64,000 nt of DNA. Source: Prorocentrum cordatum (Eukaryota; Sar; Dinophyceae; Prorocentrales; Prorocentraceae). The notes under the pieces are model-generated. The model saw only the letters and a list, made by a program, of their open reading frames with translations, was not told the DNA's origin and ran no database searches. Of the stretch, positions 20,591 through 31,515 are shown piece after piece; position 1 is the first letter of the stretch; the number at the start of each line of letters is the position of its first letter. The translations under genes and the position numbers were made by a program. The stretch is from assembly GCA_963575745.1 (NCBI GenBank), contig CAUYUJ010020727.1, positions 518,501 to 582,500 of the forward strand, written 5' to 3'.

Positions 20591-21643
20591 TTGCACGCTG
20601 CCGAGAGATGACGGCGGGCGTTCTCGCTCCGTGTCGGGGTCTGGGACCCACGGAGTTCGATGCCGCTTGAAAATCTGCGGGTTCGAGAGCTCTGGTAGCG
20701 TTGTGTCACAACGTGGGGCTTTCTTACTGACGACGACGGACTCCCGGGGATCCAACCATGGTCGATGCTCCCAGGACCTATTCTGGTGGGGAGCCAGGGC
20801 TGAATATTACAGGGATGGGAGGAACTTGCGCTCAGGAGGTGGAACAGAAGGACGTGTTGCGCTACGGCCACTGTTCGCCAAACAAGGTGGAGAGGAGGAG
20901 GAGGAGGAGGAGGAGGAGGAGGAGGAACACCAGAGTAAGCTCAATATGTGCCAACGACGCTGCAATACACCCTCCCGTCTCAAGCTCCCTCCTCACAACT
21001 CCCTGTCAGCCTTCCGCGTCATTGCAAGAAACGCCCCCTGGAAAGGCCAGCACTGTACGGGCCGATCGTTCAGCCGAGCTTCTCGTTTTGGAAAGGAGTT
21101 ACCTTGCATCAATGCAGAGGGGACGAAGGGATGCGAACAGGTGCGATAATACAGTTTAGCGAGGTGTTCAGCGAGATCCCCGTTTTGTTCAAAAAGGACC
21201 GCACCCATCTGTGCATGTGCTGCACAATGCTACGCTTATGGTCGTAGATTTCGAGGAAGACTCAAGCGAGAGCCACACAAGAACCGCCCTTCATCCGTGC
21301 AGCTGTGGCATATTCAAGTTTCGGGCATGTAAGTTCAATGAGGTACTATGCGAAAGCCAGGTTTTGAACATAACACGTACCCACTCCTTTAGCTCTTGCA
21401 CAAGTTAAGGCGAATGAGGGCGGTGCAAGGATAATAATCTTTGGTTGGGAACCACCTTAGCAATATTTGAAGCGCTGTAAGCTTCTAAGACGACTGAAAG
21501 CGTAGGCTCAAGATCGGCTCAATGGTGGCGGCGACATGTGATGACGGCGACAAAACGAAACTCAGTCAGCGTCCACAGGGCTGCCTACACGGAAGCGCGG
21601 TGGACGGAGCAAGCGGTCTTCACAAACATCTTCGGCTAAGCAG
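20591..21643. other. Spacer without recognised gene
   Basis: Mixed sequence with a short GGA run at 20890-20925. The + frame 20508-21149 is open for 213 aa, with GGA-derived Glu, but has no recognisable domain. Nothing else is supported. Confidence 0.25.
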
Positions 21644-22282
21644 GTGGATGTGTTCAGCAAGGTATCGGATGAAAAGTTTTCTGATTTTGGAAGGGATGTT
21701 GATGCACTTACGGAAGCAGTGACGCCTATCAATGAGTTTTTGGCCGACACCGTTGTCAGACAGGAGCATGGGATTCAGCGCTTACGCCGGCATCTGGGTA
21801 CTCCCAGATTGCGCACATCTGCTGTTTGGGACAAATTGACGGACGTGTGGCGGCGGGTCGAAGGCGATTCGGGAGCTCGGTGCCGAGGGCTGCTTGGGAC
21901 ATCAGCTCGGAGTCCTCTTGGGGAGTCGGAGGGGTCTTCGCGCGGGGAGGTGCTGTCCGATGACGAGGCCGGCTCGAACTACAGTGCAGAAAGGACTTCG
22001 CGCACGGACGCCAGTGCAGCTGCCCCAGGGCTCGACGATCTCACCTTTGTGGACGTCCAATTTCTGAGTCGCGCTGTCCAGGTTAAAGTCCGAACCCGAG
22101 AAACAAGGACTCAATCCTGGCAGTCCGAGCTGCCACCAACCCTGGAAACACTGTTTTCCAGCCCTGGAAACGGACGGAAAGGTCGAACACTGGAAACGGA
22201 AAGGTCGAGCGCTGGATTGCTGGGTCAGCTACATTGGAAGCGTGCTCGGTGGGATATTCGCGGCTTGGGCTCTGCTTCATAA
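21644..22282 (+). CDS. Hypothetical protein or exon, 212 aa
   Basis: One of the few frames here with protein-like composition independent of a repeat. The N-terminal 80 residues look like an amphipathic helical domain (SDEKFSDFGRDVDALTEAV, then AVWDKLTDVWRRVE). A Ser/Asp-rich middle follows (SEGSSRGEVLSDDEAGSN), then a basic tail. The last third overlaps a short DNA repeat (CCTGGAAAC, 22140-22200). The ATG at 21644 follows AGCAGGTGG, so an upstream splice acceptor is possible and the true N-terminus uncertain. I recognise no family. It could be a single exon or an old retroelement piece. Confidence 0.35.
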   Translation: MDVFSKVSDEKFSDFGRDVDALTEAVTPINEFLADTVVRQEHGIQRLRRHLGTPRLRTSAVWDKLTDVWRRVEGDSGARCRGLLGTSARSPLGESEGSSRGEVLSDDEAGSNYSAERTSRTDASAAAPGLDDLTFVDVQFLSRAVQVKVRTRETRTQSWQSELPPTLETLFSSPGNGRKGRTLETERSSAGLLGQLHWKRARWDIRGLGSAS

Positions 22283-22724
22283 GATTCTTCAAGTGTCAGG
22301 TATTCGTCTTCGGCGGGGTTATCCATGAGATGGCGGTGCGTTGCGATGGCGCAAGGATTTGGGGACGACACCAGAGGGAGGACGGGGAAGAGGATGGGGG
22401 GAGGAGGAACAGGAGGAACAGGAGGAGCAGGAGCAGGACGGGGAGGAGGAGGAGCAGGAGGAAAGGGAAAGAGGAGTAGCAGGTGCAGGGGGAGGGCGAC
22501 GACGAGGAGGAGGAGGATGGAGGACGACACCCCGACATCGGACGACGACGACGCCCCCTGACAGCGGACGCCGACGGTGACGCGCTCGCGGGCGGCGGAG
22601 AGAAAAACATCGTGGACAAGAGGTGCATCCAACCTACCGCGTCCAGAACCAATCCCGACGGCCGCGACCATCACGCGATCTAGAATCACGTCAACGACAG
22701 GAACCAGGAAACAACAAAAACGGA
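22283..22724. other. GGA-biased spacer
   Basis: Contains GGA/GAC-rich tracts at 22370-22540. A reverse frame (22884 down to 22225) is open across it but is Pro/Leu-rich only where it crosses the purine tract. No gene is recognised. Confidence 0.3.
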
Positions 22725-22850
22725 AAAGGGGAAAGACAAACCCTAATTCGGTGATTTCCACGCCCACTCCCCGCTGGCGCCCCGCCGAGGAAATCGCCAG
22801 ACTGGGTCGGGCGGCCCGGTTTTGGGCCCCGCCAGTGTAACGTCTCCGAC
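22725..22850 (-). repeat. Dispersed repeat copy A, reverse orientation
   Basis: On the reverse strand the order is GGGGCC, a GACC-rich block, TCTGGCGATTTCCTCGGCGG, a GGGG-rich block and AATTAGGGTTTG. This matches the three forward copies B, C and D. Confidence 0.55.
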
Positions 22851-23439
22851 GCATCTGGCGACTTCTGCCAGTGTCGAAAGCCATTTCCCAAAGTTAGGAA
22901 TCCAAGTGGTAGTTCGGATTGTCGTCTTGGGCTTCTTGACTGGAGCCATCGCGCGTTTCGCCCGCGCTCGCCTTCTATGTGCCACTGGGCCAATGATATA
23001 GCGCGTCAGACGGGCCGTATCTGGATGAACGAATCCTAGGCTTGGAAGCGCACGCCTTGGCCGCTCAAGTCAAACTGAATACTTGTTATGATTTGTATCC
23101 ACGGCGGTCCTGGGTCATCCTTCTGGTCAAGGGTCTTGGGCTTCCCTTATGGTCAACATGGACCTCCGGGGCCATCTTAAAGCCACGCGTTCGCAACGCA
23201 GTGAAACTCCAGAAAAGAAAACATGCTGGAGGAGAGTGTTTTTGGTGTTTGATTGATGTGGCCATCTTGGATATCCCGTCTGGACATTCTGGCGGCTTTC
23301 GAACCTTCGGTGTGCTGCTGGAAACCATCTGGGGCAGTCTGGGGGCCTCCTGGGGACCGTCGCGAGGCCCTCTGGGAACTTCTGCGCCGCTCCAGGTGTC
23401 CGCATGGGAGAGGCGCCACTAAGGAGACCCTGGGTGCCG
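22851..23439. other. Spacer
   Basis: No gene is recognised. The last 130 bp (23290-23400) contain GGGGGCCTCCTGGGG-type repeats related to the 12-bp minisatellite. Confidence 0.3.
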
Positions 23440-23565
23440 TGCGCGTGCTGCGGCCTGGGGCCGCCAAGGCCCCGCGTGCGAGGTTTTCTGACCGCTCCGT
23501 CCTAGTTTGGCGATTTCGTCGGCCTTGTGTGGCGGGGGGGGGCGCGTGGGGAAATCGCCCATACG
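23440..23565 (+). repeat. Dispersed repeat copy B
   Basis: TTTTCTGACCGCTCCGTC, TTTGGCGATTTCGTCGGCC, then a G-run and GCGCGTGGGG. It shares this order with copies C and D. Confidence 0.6.
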
Positions 23566-24960
23566 TTGACGATTCGCGTATCCCGACCAGCACCCACTGT
23601 CGCCGTGGGGTCTCTCCACTACATCTGCATCAAGTTCGGCACCTACTTGGACGTGTTCCGGGTGCCGCTTAGTGATGCCGTCCGCGCAATTTTGGCCGCG
23701 CTGAGCTCCGTTCCGCTCTGTGCACTGGTGGCGCAGCCTGCCCCTGCTTGCACGGCGTTCGACCCGCTTCGTGCGCCCGCACACCACGAAGTATCCCCAC
23801 CAGCTTCAGCTGCAGCTGCTGCCAGGTTTGGGTTACGGACGGCTGGCGCGCTGCAGCTACACACGCGGTGGCGGCGCCCTCTCTGTTCCTCGTCGGCGTG
23901 ATGGCCGCAAGGATTCATGACGATGGTGTTCGGCAAGGGCGCGCTGCTGGTTAGTCAAGGATCCTCCCCGCTCGCTGAAGGCGTTCGTCGGCATGGTTTC
24001 CTTGGTGAAGCACGAGTTCGGCGGTGGCTTCGGCTATGGACTTCGGCGCGGACTTCTCATGGCTGCTGGGCAGCCGGCCGTCCGCCGCGCCCCCGCGCGG
24101 GATGCCCGCTGCGGCGGCGCTGCGCTCGTCTTCCTGGCGCCGCGTGCTCGCGGTCGTTTTGGGACGCCTTCTTTCACGGCGTCGCCGTGCCGGCCACTGC
24201 AGCTGCCTCCGGGTCTCGGCGCGCAGGGCGCCCTGATGGCTGGTCGCGCTGCTCGTGGCTTCTCTCTCCGTGTCTGCGCTTGCCCCCTGGGGGCCTCCGA
24301 CCTGCTCGTTGGAGGGCGCGGAGCGGCCGCGGCCCGACCGACTTCCGCTTATTCCTCGCCGTGCAGGTCCTCTCCGCGCCGTCGTTGCCCGATTGCGCGT
24401 CCTTCTACCTGGAGATCTGGAGGCCGTTTACCTCTTCGGCGCTCGCTTGGCGCTACTTGCGGTGGCCGCGCCCGTCTCTCGGGGTCGTCCACGCTGCTAC
24501 TCCTGGCTCGCGTGCTCGTTCTACGTCGTGAAGGCCTTCTGGTTCAAGGGCTTCGTGGTTGGTCGGCAAGTTACCTGGGGCGCAGGCTTCTGGGCGCCAG
24601 GTTCTCCCGCGTTTTGGTCGCCGTTGCGTGCAAGGTGTTCTCGGCCGCCTCGGGCACCTTCTTCGGCACGTGCGTCCTGGGGCCGTGTCTCCGACCTCCT
24701 TTGGGTGGGGTCGATCTCCCGCGCTGCACCTGCTTCCGCGTCCCATGGCGCCTTGGTGACGTGTTCTCGGTGCCGGTTTGCTAGTTCCCGCGCCATCTTG
24801 GCTGCGCTGAGCCCGCCTCCGTGTCGAGCGCTGCCCTCATCGTTGTTGTTGTTTTTTGTTTCGGCGCGGCCCGCCCTGGCTTCGCCCGGCTCTCGACTTG
24901 CTTCGCGAGCCCGCGGACCACAAAGCACCCCCACCAGCCCATCTAGAAACGATGCCCAGG
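23566..24960. other. GC-rich region with a diverged duplication, no recognised gene
   Basis: Open frames exist in all three + frames without domain signatures. Two diverged copies of a segment are visible, 23650-23810 and 24758-24940. Each holds GTGTTC(C/T)CGGTGCCG, a CGCGC-A-TTTTGGC(C/T)GCGCTGAGC core, GCTTCG(C/T)G(A/C)GCCCGC and a CCCCACCAG end. These are probably interspersed-repeat copies. Confidence 0.35.
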
Positions 24961-25019
24961 GGAATTCGAGGTGATCAGAGAAGCGGGGGAGCATGCAAAA
25001 TAAAAATGCGCGGGGGAAG

Positions 25020-25190
25020 CCGTCCAAGGCGGGGGAGGGGGAGGAGCGAGGAGGGAGGAGGATGAGGAGGCGTAAGCGGATAAGGAGGAAGAAATGGAGG
25101 AGGAGGAGGAGGAGGAGGAGGCGGAGGAGGACGAGGAGGAGGAAGAGGAGGAGGACGAGGAGGAGGATGAGGGGGAGGAGGAAAAAATGA
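25020..25190 (+). repeat. (GGA)n polypurine block
   Basis: Purine-rich GGA/GAC array on the + strand. Confidence 0.8.
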
Positions 25191-25249
25191 CGAACATAAC
25201 AACCTCCTCGGATGTCTCTTGGGAGTTTTTGTTGTTGTTGTTTTGTTTA

Positions 25250-25435
25250 TGTGAGGCCTCTTGGAACGTCTGGGGGGCATCTTGGGTGCCTCGGGGATCC
25301 TCTTGATGCCTTTTGGGGGCCTCTTGGGGGCCTATTGGAGGCATCTTGGGCGCCTCTTGGGGCCGCATGGGCGCCCCTTGGGGCGCGTTTGGGTGCTTTG
25401 GGGGCGCTCGTCGGGCCATTTTGGGGGGCATCGAT
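25250..25435. repeat. 12-bp minisatellite, reverse orientation
   Basis: CTTGGGGGCCTCTTGGGGG units, the reverse complement of the repeat at 1-2830. Confidence 0.65.
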
Positions 25436-25509
25436 CAAAAAAGGAGGGTCCCTACTTAGCCTCGCCATTCTAGAGTGCCTACGAGCGTGTATGTGTGCGT
25501 CTCATGATC

Positions 25510-25692
25510 ATGTTCTACGCGGCTGCTGGGGCCTCGCGGGTCGTGTTTTCCGACCGCTCTGCCTTAGTTTGGTGATTTCGTCGGCTTTGTATGGCGGGGG
25601 GGGGGCGCGTGGGGACACTAAATTAGGGTATCCCCTTTTGCTTTTTCTTCATGTAATTTTCTCTGTTGTTTCTCTCTACTTGTTTGTTTCTC

Positions 25693-25741
<49 letters not shown>

Positions 25742-25882
25742 GCTCTCTCTTTCCACCCTCTCCGTTTTCGCTCTGCCTGTCTCTCAGTCTGGTCTGCCTG
25801 TTTCCCTTTTGCCTGCCTGCCTGCCTGTCTGTCTGTGTTGGGTGCGTCAGCGTCTGTCTGTGTGCGTGCGCGTGCCGGGGTC
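25510..25882 (+). repeat. Tandem 373-bp unit, first copy (contains dispersed repeat C)
   Basis: Order: ATGTTCTACGCGG, TTTTCCGACCGCTC, TTTGGTGATTTCGTCGGC, G-run, AAATTAGGGT, (CT)n, TTTTCGCTCTGCCTG and (CCTG)n. The whole block repeats at 25883. Confidence 0.7.
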
Positions 25883-26086
25883 ATGTTCTACTCGGCCGCC
25901 GAGGCCCCGCGGGCCAGGTTTTCCGACCGTTCCGCCTTAGCTTGGTGATTCCGTCGGCTTTGCGTGGCATGGGGGTGGTGCGTGGGGGGATCACCAAATT
26001 AGGGTCTTTCCCCGAGTTTGTCAGTCTCCCTCTTTTTTGTTTTGTTGCTGTAGCTGTTGTTTGTTCTCCTCTCTCTTTCTTTTTTT

Positions 26087-26139
<53 letters not shown>

Positions 26140-26260
26140 ATATATATATATATCCCTCCTCCATCTCACCGTTTTCGCTTTGTCTGTCTGTCAGTCTAGT
26201 CTGCCTGTTTCCCTTTTGCCTGCCTGCCTGCCTGTCTGTATGTATGTGTGTGTGTGCGTG
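25883..26260 (+). repeat. Tandem 373-bp unit, second copy (contains dispersed repeat D)
   Basis: The same order as the preceding unit with substitutions, a longer (CT)n and a TATATATATA run at about 26140. It runs into (TG)n. Confidence 0.7.
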
Positions 26261-26580
26261 TGTGCGTGTGCGTGTGCGTGTTTGCGAACGTGTGCGTGTG
26301 CGTGCGCGTGTGCGTTTATGCGTACGTGCGCGTATCACGATCGTTTTTTTTGGTGGCTGTTGATTGTTTGTTTCGTGTTTGTTGTGTGTCTCTCTCTCTC
26401 TCTCTTTCTTTCTTTCTCTCTCTCTCTCTCGCTCTCGCCCTCTCTCTCTGTCTCTTTTTTTTCTTTCTCTCTCTCTCTCTCTCTCTCTCTTCACATAAAT
26501 ACTCCGTACACATGTCTAGCATCTTACTGTCAATATGATGTGGCATGCTTATGTTATATGCCTCTCTTCTCTCTCTCTCT
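26261..26580. repeat. TG, CT and CTTT microsatellites
   Basis: (TGCG)n-like 26240-26335 and (CT)n 26390-26490, with short unique sequence around 26495-26560. Confidence 0.75.
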
Positions 26581-27246
26581 CTCGTTCTTTCGCACCAGTC
26601 CAATATGAAATCTGCACAGAGCAATGGGCACATAGGGCGCCGCGTCAGCCATGGTCCTGCCGATGGCCGTGGCGATGCTGATGCTGATGCTTATGAGAGT
26701 ACGCCCCTTCGCCCGCCGCCGCGTCGGTACGATGCCGCTGTTCCTCCGATTCCGCGCTGCCAAGACCGCCAGCTCGTCGAGGAGACTATCAAGCCTGTCG
26801 TCGATGCGACCCCAAGTCTCCATGGCACACGGCAGCATAGATCTGCCAGCAGGTGGCTTGTAGCTCTCCTCCTTGCAGCTCGCGCCCTCCTCCGCCGCCG
26901 CGCCTGGAGCAGCGGCAGCACCATCCAGAAGGTGCTGCGCGGCGGGGCGCTGGACAGTGCCGTCTAATCGCCGATCTGGCGCAGTGGGGCGGCCGAGCAA
27001 CTCGACGTTCAAGACGGCTTCAACCCAGACCTCGCTCCCCCAGCGGGACCTCTTGAAGCCCACGAGCTCTGGGACCACTTGTTCGAGCAAGACCACCTGG
27101 CCAGCATCGCGACCAGCCTGCACCAAGATGCCGTTCAAAGCGCTGGCTGCGCAGTCAGCGATGTCAGAGTTTTGAGTAAAGGGCCACCCCATCTGTTGCG
27201 CGAACTTGCTTTCTGATCTTGGCCTTGGGCCACGCGCGCGCCCGCC
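26581..27246. other. Region upstream of the LINE endonuclease
   Basis: Coding-like composition on both strands. A reverse frame is open from 27642 to 26554, with a helix-like WGRIDDRLDSLLDELAVLA segment. Forward frames include EAHELWDHLFEQDHLAS. Because the LINE runs forward, this may be its ORF1 or endonuclease N-terminus after frameshifts. I cannot decide between strands. Confidence 0.25.
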
Positions 27247-28499
27247 GTGCCATGCCGTCCCGGATGCCGAGCGGCGGGGGCGCCTTCCGGCGCGGGCCGC
27301 TCGCCCTCGGCGCCCCCGAGGCCTAGAATTTGGCTGCCCGTCCCGTTCCCGGCTACCACCTGGACCTACACCTGGACCGCGACTACGGGAGTCGGCATCG
27401 TGTTGAGGGATAGCTTCACAAAGCAGTTCTCCTCCATCGACTGGCACGTCATCTGGCCTGGCCGGGCGGCACGATTGGCCCTCCGTAGCCAGGAGGGTGC
27501 ATTGGACCTTATCGTCGCATATTTTCACACTGGGGCCCAGATCCAGGAGGCGGATCTTTACGGAATGCCCGACGACCAACGCGGACAATGCCATACTTTC
27601 GCCGATCTTCGAGGCCTGCTCCGGGACCGTCTCAGCGGACACATGGGCAACGCCAACACGGTGCTGACGATCTTAGCGGGAGACTTCAATTGGGTTCCCG
27701 CTGCGGGGGACCGCCGCTCTTGCAGTACTTCTATCGCCTCGGGCTTCCGCGATCAACGAGAAGAAACACACTTTCAAGCAGTCCTCGGCACTCGGTTCCG
27801 GCCCAACGATATGCATCAACCGGACATGACTTTCGCCAGTTCTTCTGCACGTTCGCGACTCGATCGGATCTACAGCAACCACCACCTCGTGGAGTAGCTG
27901 GACCGACACATCCACGCAACAGTCATGGAGTGGAAGCCGCATGTTTCCGACCACCGGGCCGTGTTGTTCACCCGTCGAGCGCCACACCATCTTCCAGTAG
28001 GGGGCTAAGGCCTTCATCCAGACAGCATTCGACATCCAGATTTCCACCGGCAGGTCGCACTGGAGTACCATCATCAGCTTCACCTCCATCCAGATTCGTC
28101 CAACATGGGGCGTCTCAGGCTCTTGAAAGAGGCCATGCTGCACGTCGGGAGGGTGCTATCCGGCCAACGGCATCGGCCTCCCGAGGCTCCCTCGCAGGAA
28201 GATCGATTGGGCGTGGTTATGCGTTTCCTCCGGGCTGCTGAATCAGGAGTCGCGGGGGTCATTTCTGATTGCATCGAGCGGTACCCGGCCATATCGCAAT
28301 ATGTTGACGACCCGTACGCTTCCCACCACCATCCCAGCGGACTTCGTGCCCTCCGTGACCACGCTGTTGACTTGGCGCGGGGTCATGCGTTACACGAGTT
28401 GGAGAGGGCACAGCAGCTTAACAAGGAGGGCCACCAGGAACACGGGGCGCGGGTCAAGAAGAAGGCCACGCGGCTGCTCTTTCGGCTTCTTCCAGGGGG
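27247..28499 (+). pseudogene. LINE endonuclease domain and linker
   Basis: Frame 1. Visible motifs: GVGIVLRDSF near 27388, WPGRAARLAL near 27454, the metal-site motif GDFNW at 27679-27693, SRLDRIYSN near 27855-27885 and SDHRAVLF near 27938-27960. This order is that of APE-type LINE endonucleases, which nick target DNA to prime reverse transcription. TAG at 27895 falls between SRLDR and SDH, and TAA at 28006 after it. The linker continues in the same frame (HPDFHRQVALEYHHQLHLHP, then MGRLRLLKEAM at 28105) to the G6 run. The N-terminal catalytic Asn region is not recognisable. Confidence 0.8.
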
Positions 28500-29848
28500 G
28501 CTCGTCCAGCATCAAAGCCATCAAACACGCGAATGGGGAGTACTTGACGGACCCATCGTCCATGGCAGGTGCTCTCCGCGACCACTGGGCTGCTGTTTTC
28601 CAGGCTCGCGGGGTGCACGAGGAGCTCCTGGGGCAGTGGCTGGAGGATGATCTTGCGCATCGCGAGGTTCACGGCCCTCAACACACTTCGTTGCAGCACT
28701 TGCGGATGACGAGGAAACACATCGAGCGCGCCGTCAGGTGCTCGAACAATTCTTCCCCGGGCCCGGATGGTATCCCCTACGAGGCTTGGAGGGCCATGGG
28801 CAAATTATCCGTGGACGTGCTGTTCGGCGCGTTTCAAGATTTATCGTCGGACGCGGCCGAGGCGCAGATGGACGAAGAGTACCCGGAGTTCAACGCCATC
28901 ATCTTGCACTTCTTGCCAAAGAAACCTGTGGGGCAGACAGAAGACGGCACTGACCTCTACGAGCCGTCGGGGGTGCGGCCGCTCAACGTCACTAGCGCAG
29001 ACAACAGATTGCCGGCAAGTGCTACCAGATTCTTGTTGGAACCTGTCCTGGGCCCCCTCATCACAGATTGCCAGAGAGGGTTCATCTGGGGCCGCTCAAT
29101 GCTGAGGAACATCATTGACGTGGACGAGGCCATGCTCTACGCCGCGGCGGAGGGGGAGGGCGGCATGGCCTTCTTCTTCGACTTTGCAGCGGCCTTCCCC
29201 TCCATCGAGCAGAAGTTCTTCCTCCGCTTTTTCCGGTCTTTGGGTTGGCCAGGCTGGCTGATGAATTTCGTGCTTACGCTCTACCGAAACAATCAGTGTG
29301 AGATGCAAGTGGGCGGCGCCAGATACGACGGCTTCCAGCTGACCAGGGGTATCCGGCAAGGATGCCCTCTCTCTCCCTTGCTGTTTGCTGCGTGCTCGGA
29401 CTTGTACCTTCGCCGGCTTCAACGGACACTCCCGGGCAGCACGATCCGGTCGTTCGCTGACGACCTTGCCCTCGTGGCCGCCGAGTCGCGAGGCAAATTG
29501 CGGATGCTCCATCAGTTCTTCTCCGAGTTCGAAGCGGTTTCGGGGCTCGGGCTGAACTTCCCGAAGACTGTACTGGTGCCTACGGATCCGCTGTCACCAG
29601 AGCTCAGGCAGACGCTGCGGGCGTGGGTCGGGTCCGAGGCACCTGGTTGGGCGGGGGTGCTGATCCAAGATGCTGCCAAATACCTCGGCGTGTACGTGGG
29701 TCCTGGCCGGGGCTTCGCCTCTTGGACGGCGCCGTTACGAAAGTACATCGAGCGGGCGGCTCTCTGGGGGCGTCTTGGCGTCGGCTTGCTCCTGACTCTC
29801 CAGGCCTACCGGGTCTGCATATCCTCAGTGCTTTTATTCGTGGGGTAA
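28496..29848 (+). pseudogene. LINE reverse transcriptase
   Basis: Frame 2 from the G6 run. RT motifs in order: SPGPDGIPYEAW (about 28757-28792), motif A FFFDFAAAFPSI (about 29173-29208), motif B GIRQGCPLSPLLF (about 29350-29388), motif C SFADDLALV with FADD at about 29453-29464, then GLGLNFPKT and KYLGV. The catalytic Asp residues are all present. The reading ends at a TAA (29846-29848) in the thumb region. The C-terminal part continues in the same frame straight after it, so this is a single nonsense change. Target-primed reverse transcription is the expected role. Confidence 0.9.
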
Positions 29849-30778
29849 TTGGAGGACCCTCCGCCGCAGCTCCAACAAGAGGAATCTCAGGCTCTCAAGA
29901 AGATGATACGTGGCCCCAAGGATTGGATCACTGCGGAGTGCGCCCATGAACTGAAGTCCCTCGGCTTCGGCGATCAGCTCACGGATTTGCCTTCTATTCT
30001 CGTCGCCTCCAAAGCCCGCGTGGTGGAATGGGAAGCGGATGGCCGTTTGCGCATTCGTCAGAGGGCCCGGCGGGTGCAGCAGCTTTCTTGCGGGAGTACA
30101 GAGGTATCGTTGCAACGACTGCGCTGGCTACACGAGTGGCGGGACAGGTGCTTCGTCCTTACCTTGGACAGGGCTGCGGAGCGCGTCAATGTGCATCGCC
30201 GCGCCAACCCGGCGGCCTTCCAGTGGCACCGCAAGGAGGGATGGCAGAAACATGCAATGGAGCAGCTGCATGGCCCAGCACGCGCCGACGCCCAAATTCA
30301 CCTTCGGAAGAAGCTTCGGCACTGGCCGCTGGCTTGTCTCCCCGGCCACCGGCTGACGCCGACGCTACGCAACCTGCGGATCGTCGGGCGCCGTTGCCAG
30401 CCGCGGGTTTGGGCCGCAGTCTTTTGCCTTCTATGTAACGGATGGTGCACGCACTCTCGGTATGGCAGGGCTGGACCCTGCCGGATGTGCAATGGCGGGA
30501 CGGACAGCATTCGACATTTCGATTACTGCTCTGTTGTCCGCGCGTTGCAGAGTCGTTTTGCGGACATCCCTCAGCCTCGCCCAGGCTTCGAGCTCGATGC
30601 CTTGATGGGGTTGGACTGGGGCCGACAGGGCGAGCGCGCCGTGGTCGACTGGGCCAACTCCGTGCACGCCTTGTACCGGGTCCACAACGGGTGCCGCCAC
30701 GGCAGGCTCACGCTGCAGGACATCAACGGGGCTTTCGACGGCTTCTTGCGGGAGGCCTGCGGGCGGTCGACTGAGTAG
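29849..30778 (+). pseudogene. LINE ORF2 C-terminal region with Zn knuckle
   Basis: Continues in the RT frame after one stop and is open for 309 codons to a TAG at 30776. It contains a charged region (QEESQALKKMIRGPKDWI) and a basic helix. A Cys/His cluster follows (CLLCNG...CRMCNGGTDSIRHFDYC, residues about 205-240), with C-x2-C...H-x4-C spacing typical of LINE C-terminal knuckles that bind template RNA or target DNA. The last 60 residues are acidic/aromatic (GLDWGRQGERAVVDWANSVH). Confidence 0.75.
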
Positions 30779-31404
30779 GCCAGAGTGGACCTCTTCCCCT
30801 CCCTTCCCTCCTCCTTCGCCAGGCCGCAACAGCCGGTCCTGCTCCCGCGCGGACAGTGTTTTCCCTCTTCCTCGTCTTCCTCCTCTCACTTGCATGCGTG
30901 CACGAGACGAACTAGCTCCGGTGGCCCTTGCCGCCCCTGGACTCAGCCGAGGCCTCCTGCGGGGCAGGTGATCCGCGCTCTGACGTTTCATTTCAACCGG
31001 CAGTTTCCTTGTCTCCTGTCCCCTGCTGCTGTGCGTTGCTTGCCGTGGGTCCCTCTTCCTCCCTCCGCCTTCCCCTCGTTTGTGCTCTGCTGCCTCCTCT
31101 CTCGCTCGCTCTCCTGCTCCTCTCCCTGCTGTTCTCCGCTTTGCCTGCTCTGCTGCTTTTTCCTTCCTCGCTCGTCCTCCCCTCTCCTCCCTGCCGTTTG
31201 CCTTCCTCTTCCTGCTGTTGCCGCTGCTGTCCACCGCGCGTGCCTCTTTCGCTGCACCGGTCACCGCACGTCTGGTGAGTATCTCCGAGCCCGGGGCCAT
31301 TGCCAGTTTCGGCCCCCCTCCTTCCTCCTTCTCCTCCTCCCCCCCGCCTGGCCGTCCAAACCGTTACGGCGAGAGCCTATTGAAGCTAGGGCAAGGTTCC
31401 CGCT
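30779..31404. other. Pyrimidine-rich 3' region of the LINE
   Basis: CT-rich with CCTCCT and CTCGCTCTCC tracts, without coding signal. It may contain the LINE 3' UTR, but the end cannot be placed. Confidence 0.35.
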
Positions 31405-31515
31405 TCGGGCACCGCGAGTATGCGGCGGCATCGTGGTTTCACGCAGGAGCGAGTGTGTGGCGGCATCCGGGTTTCACGCAGGGGAGAGCGTCTGGCGACA
31501 TTCGGGTTTTGTGCG
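31405..31515 (+). repeat. 35-bp tandem repeat, three copies
   Basis: Units of GAGTGTGTGGCGGCATCCGG then GTTTCACGCAGGGGA, increasingly diverged. Confidence 0.7.

Larger units (their letters stand above)
27247..30778 (+). mobile_element. LINE-type non-LTR retrotransposon, ORF2 nearly complete
   Basis: APE-type endonuclease, a linker, reverse transcriptase and a C-terminal Zn knuckle follow in one direction over 3.5 kb. Only three in-frame stops (27895, 28006, 29846) and one frameshift at a G6 run (28495-28500) interrupt it. The endonuclease N-terminus and any ORF1 are unclear. The 3' side passes into pyrimidine-rich sequence without an obvious poly-A tail. The low lesion count suggests a young copy or an assembly with a few errors. 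Confidence 0.85.

Noticed and set aside
26135-26150. TATATATATA as a promoter TATA box
   Set aside because: It is part of a CT/TA microsatellite with no gene start downstream, and dinoflagellates generally lack canonical TATA boxes.
26554-27642. 362-aa reverse frame across the LINE 5' region
   Set aside because: It overlaps the endonuclease, whose motifs lie on the + strand. It ends in a CT microsatellite and shows no family signature, so it is probably a shadow.
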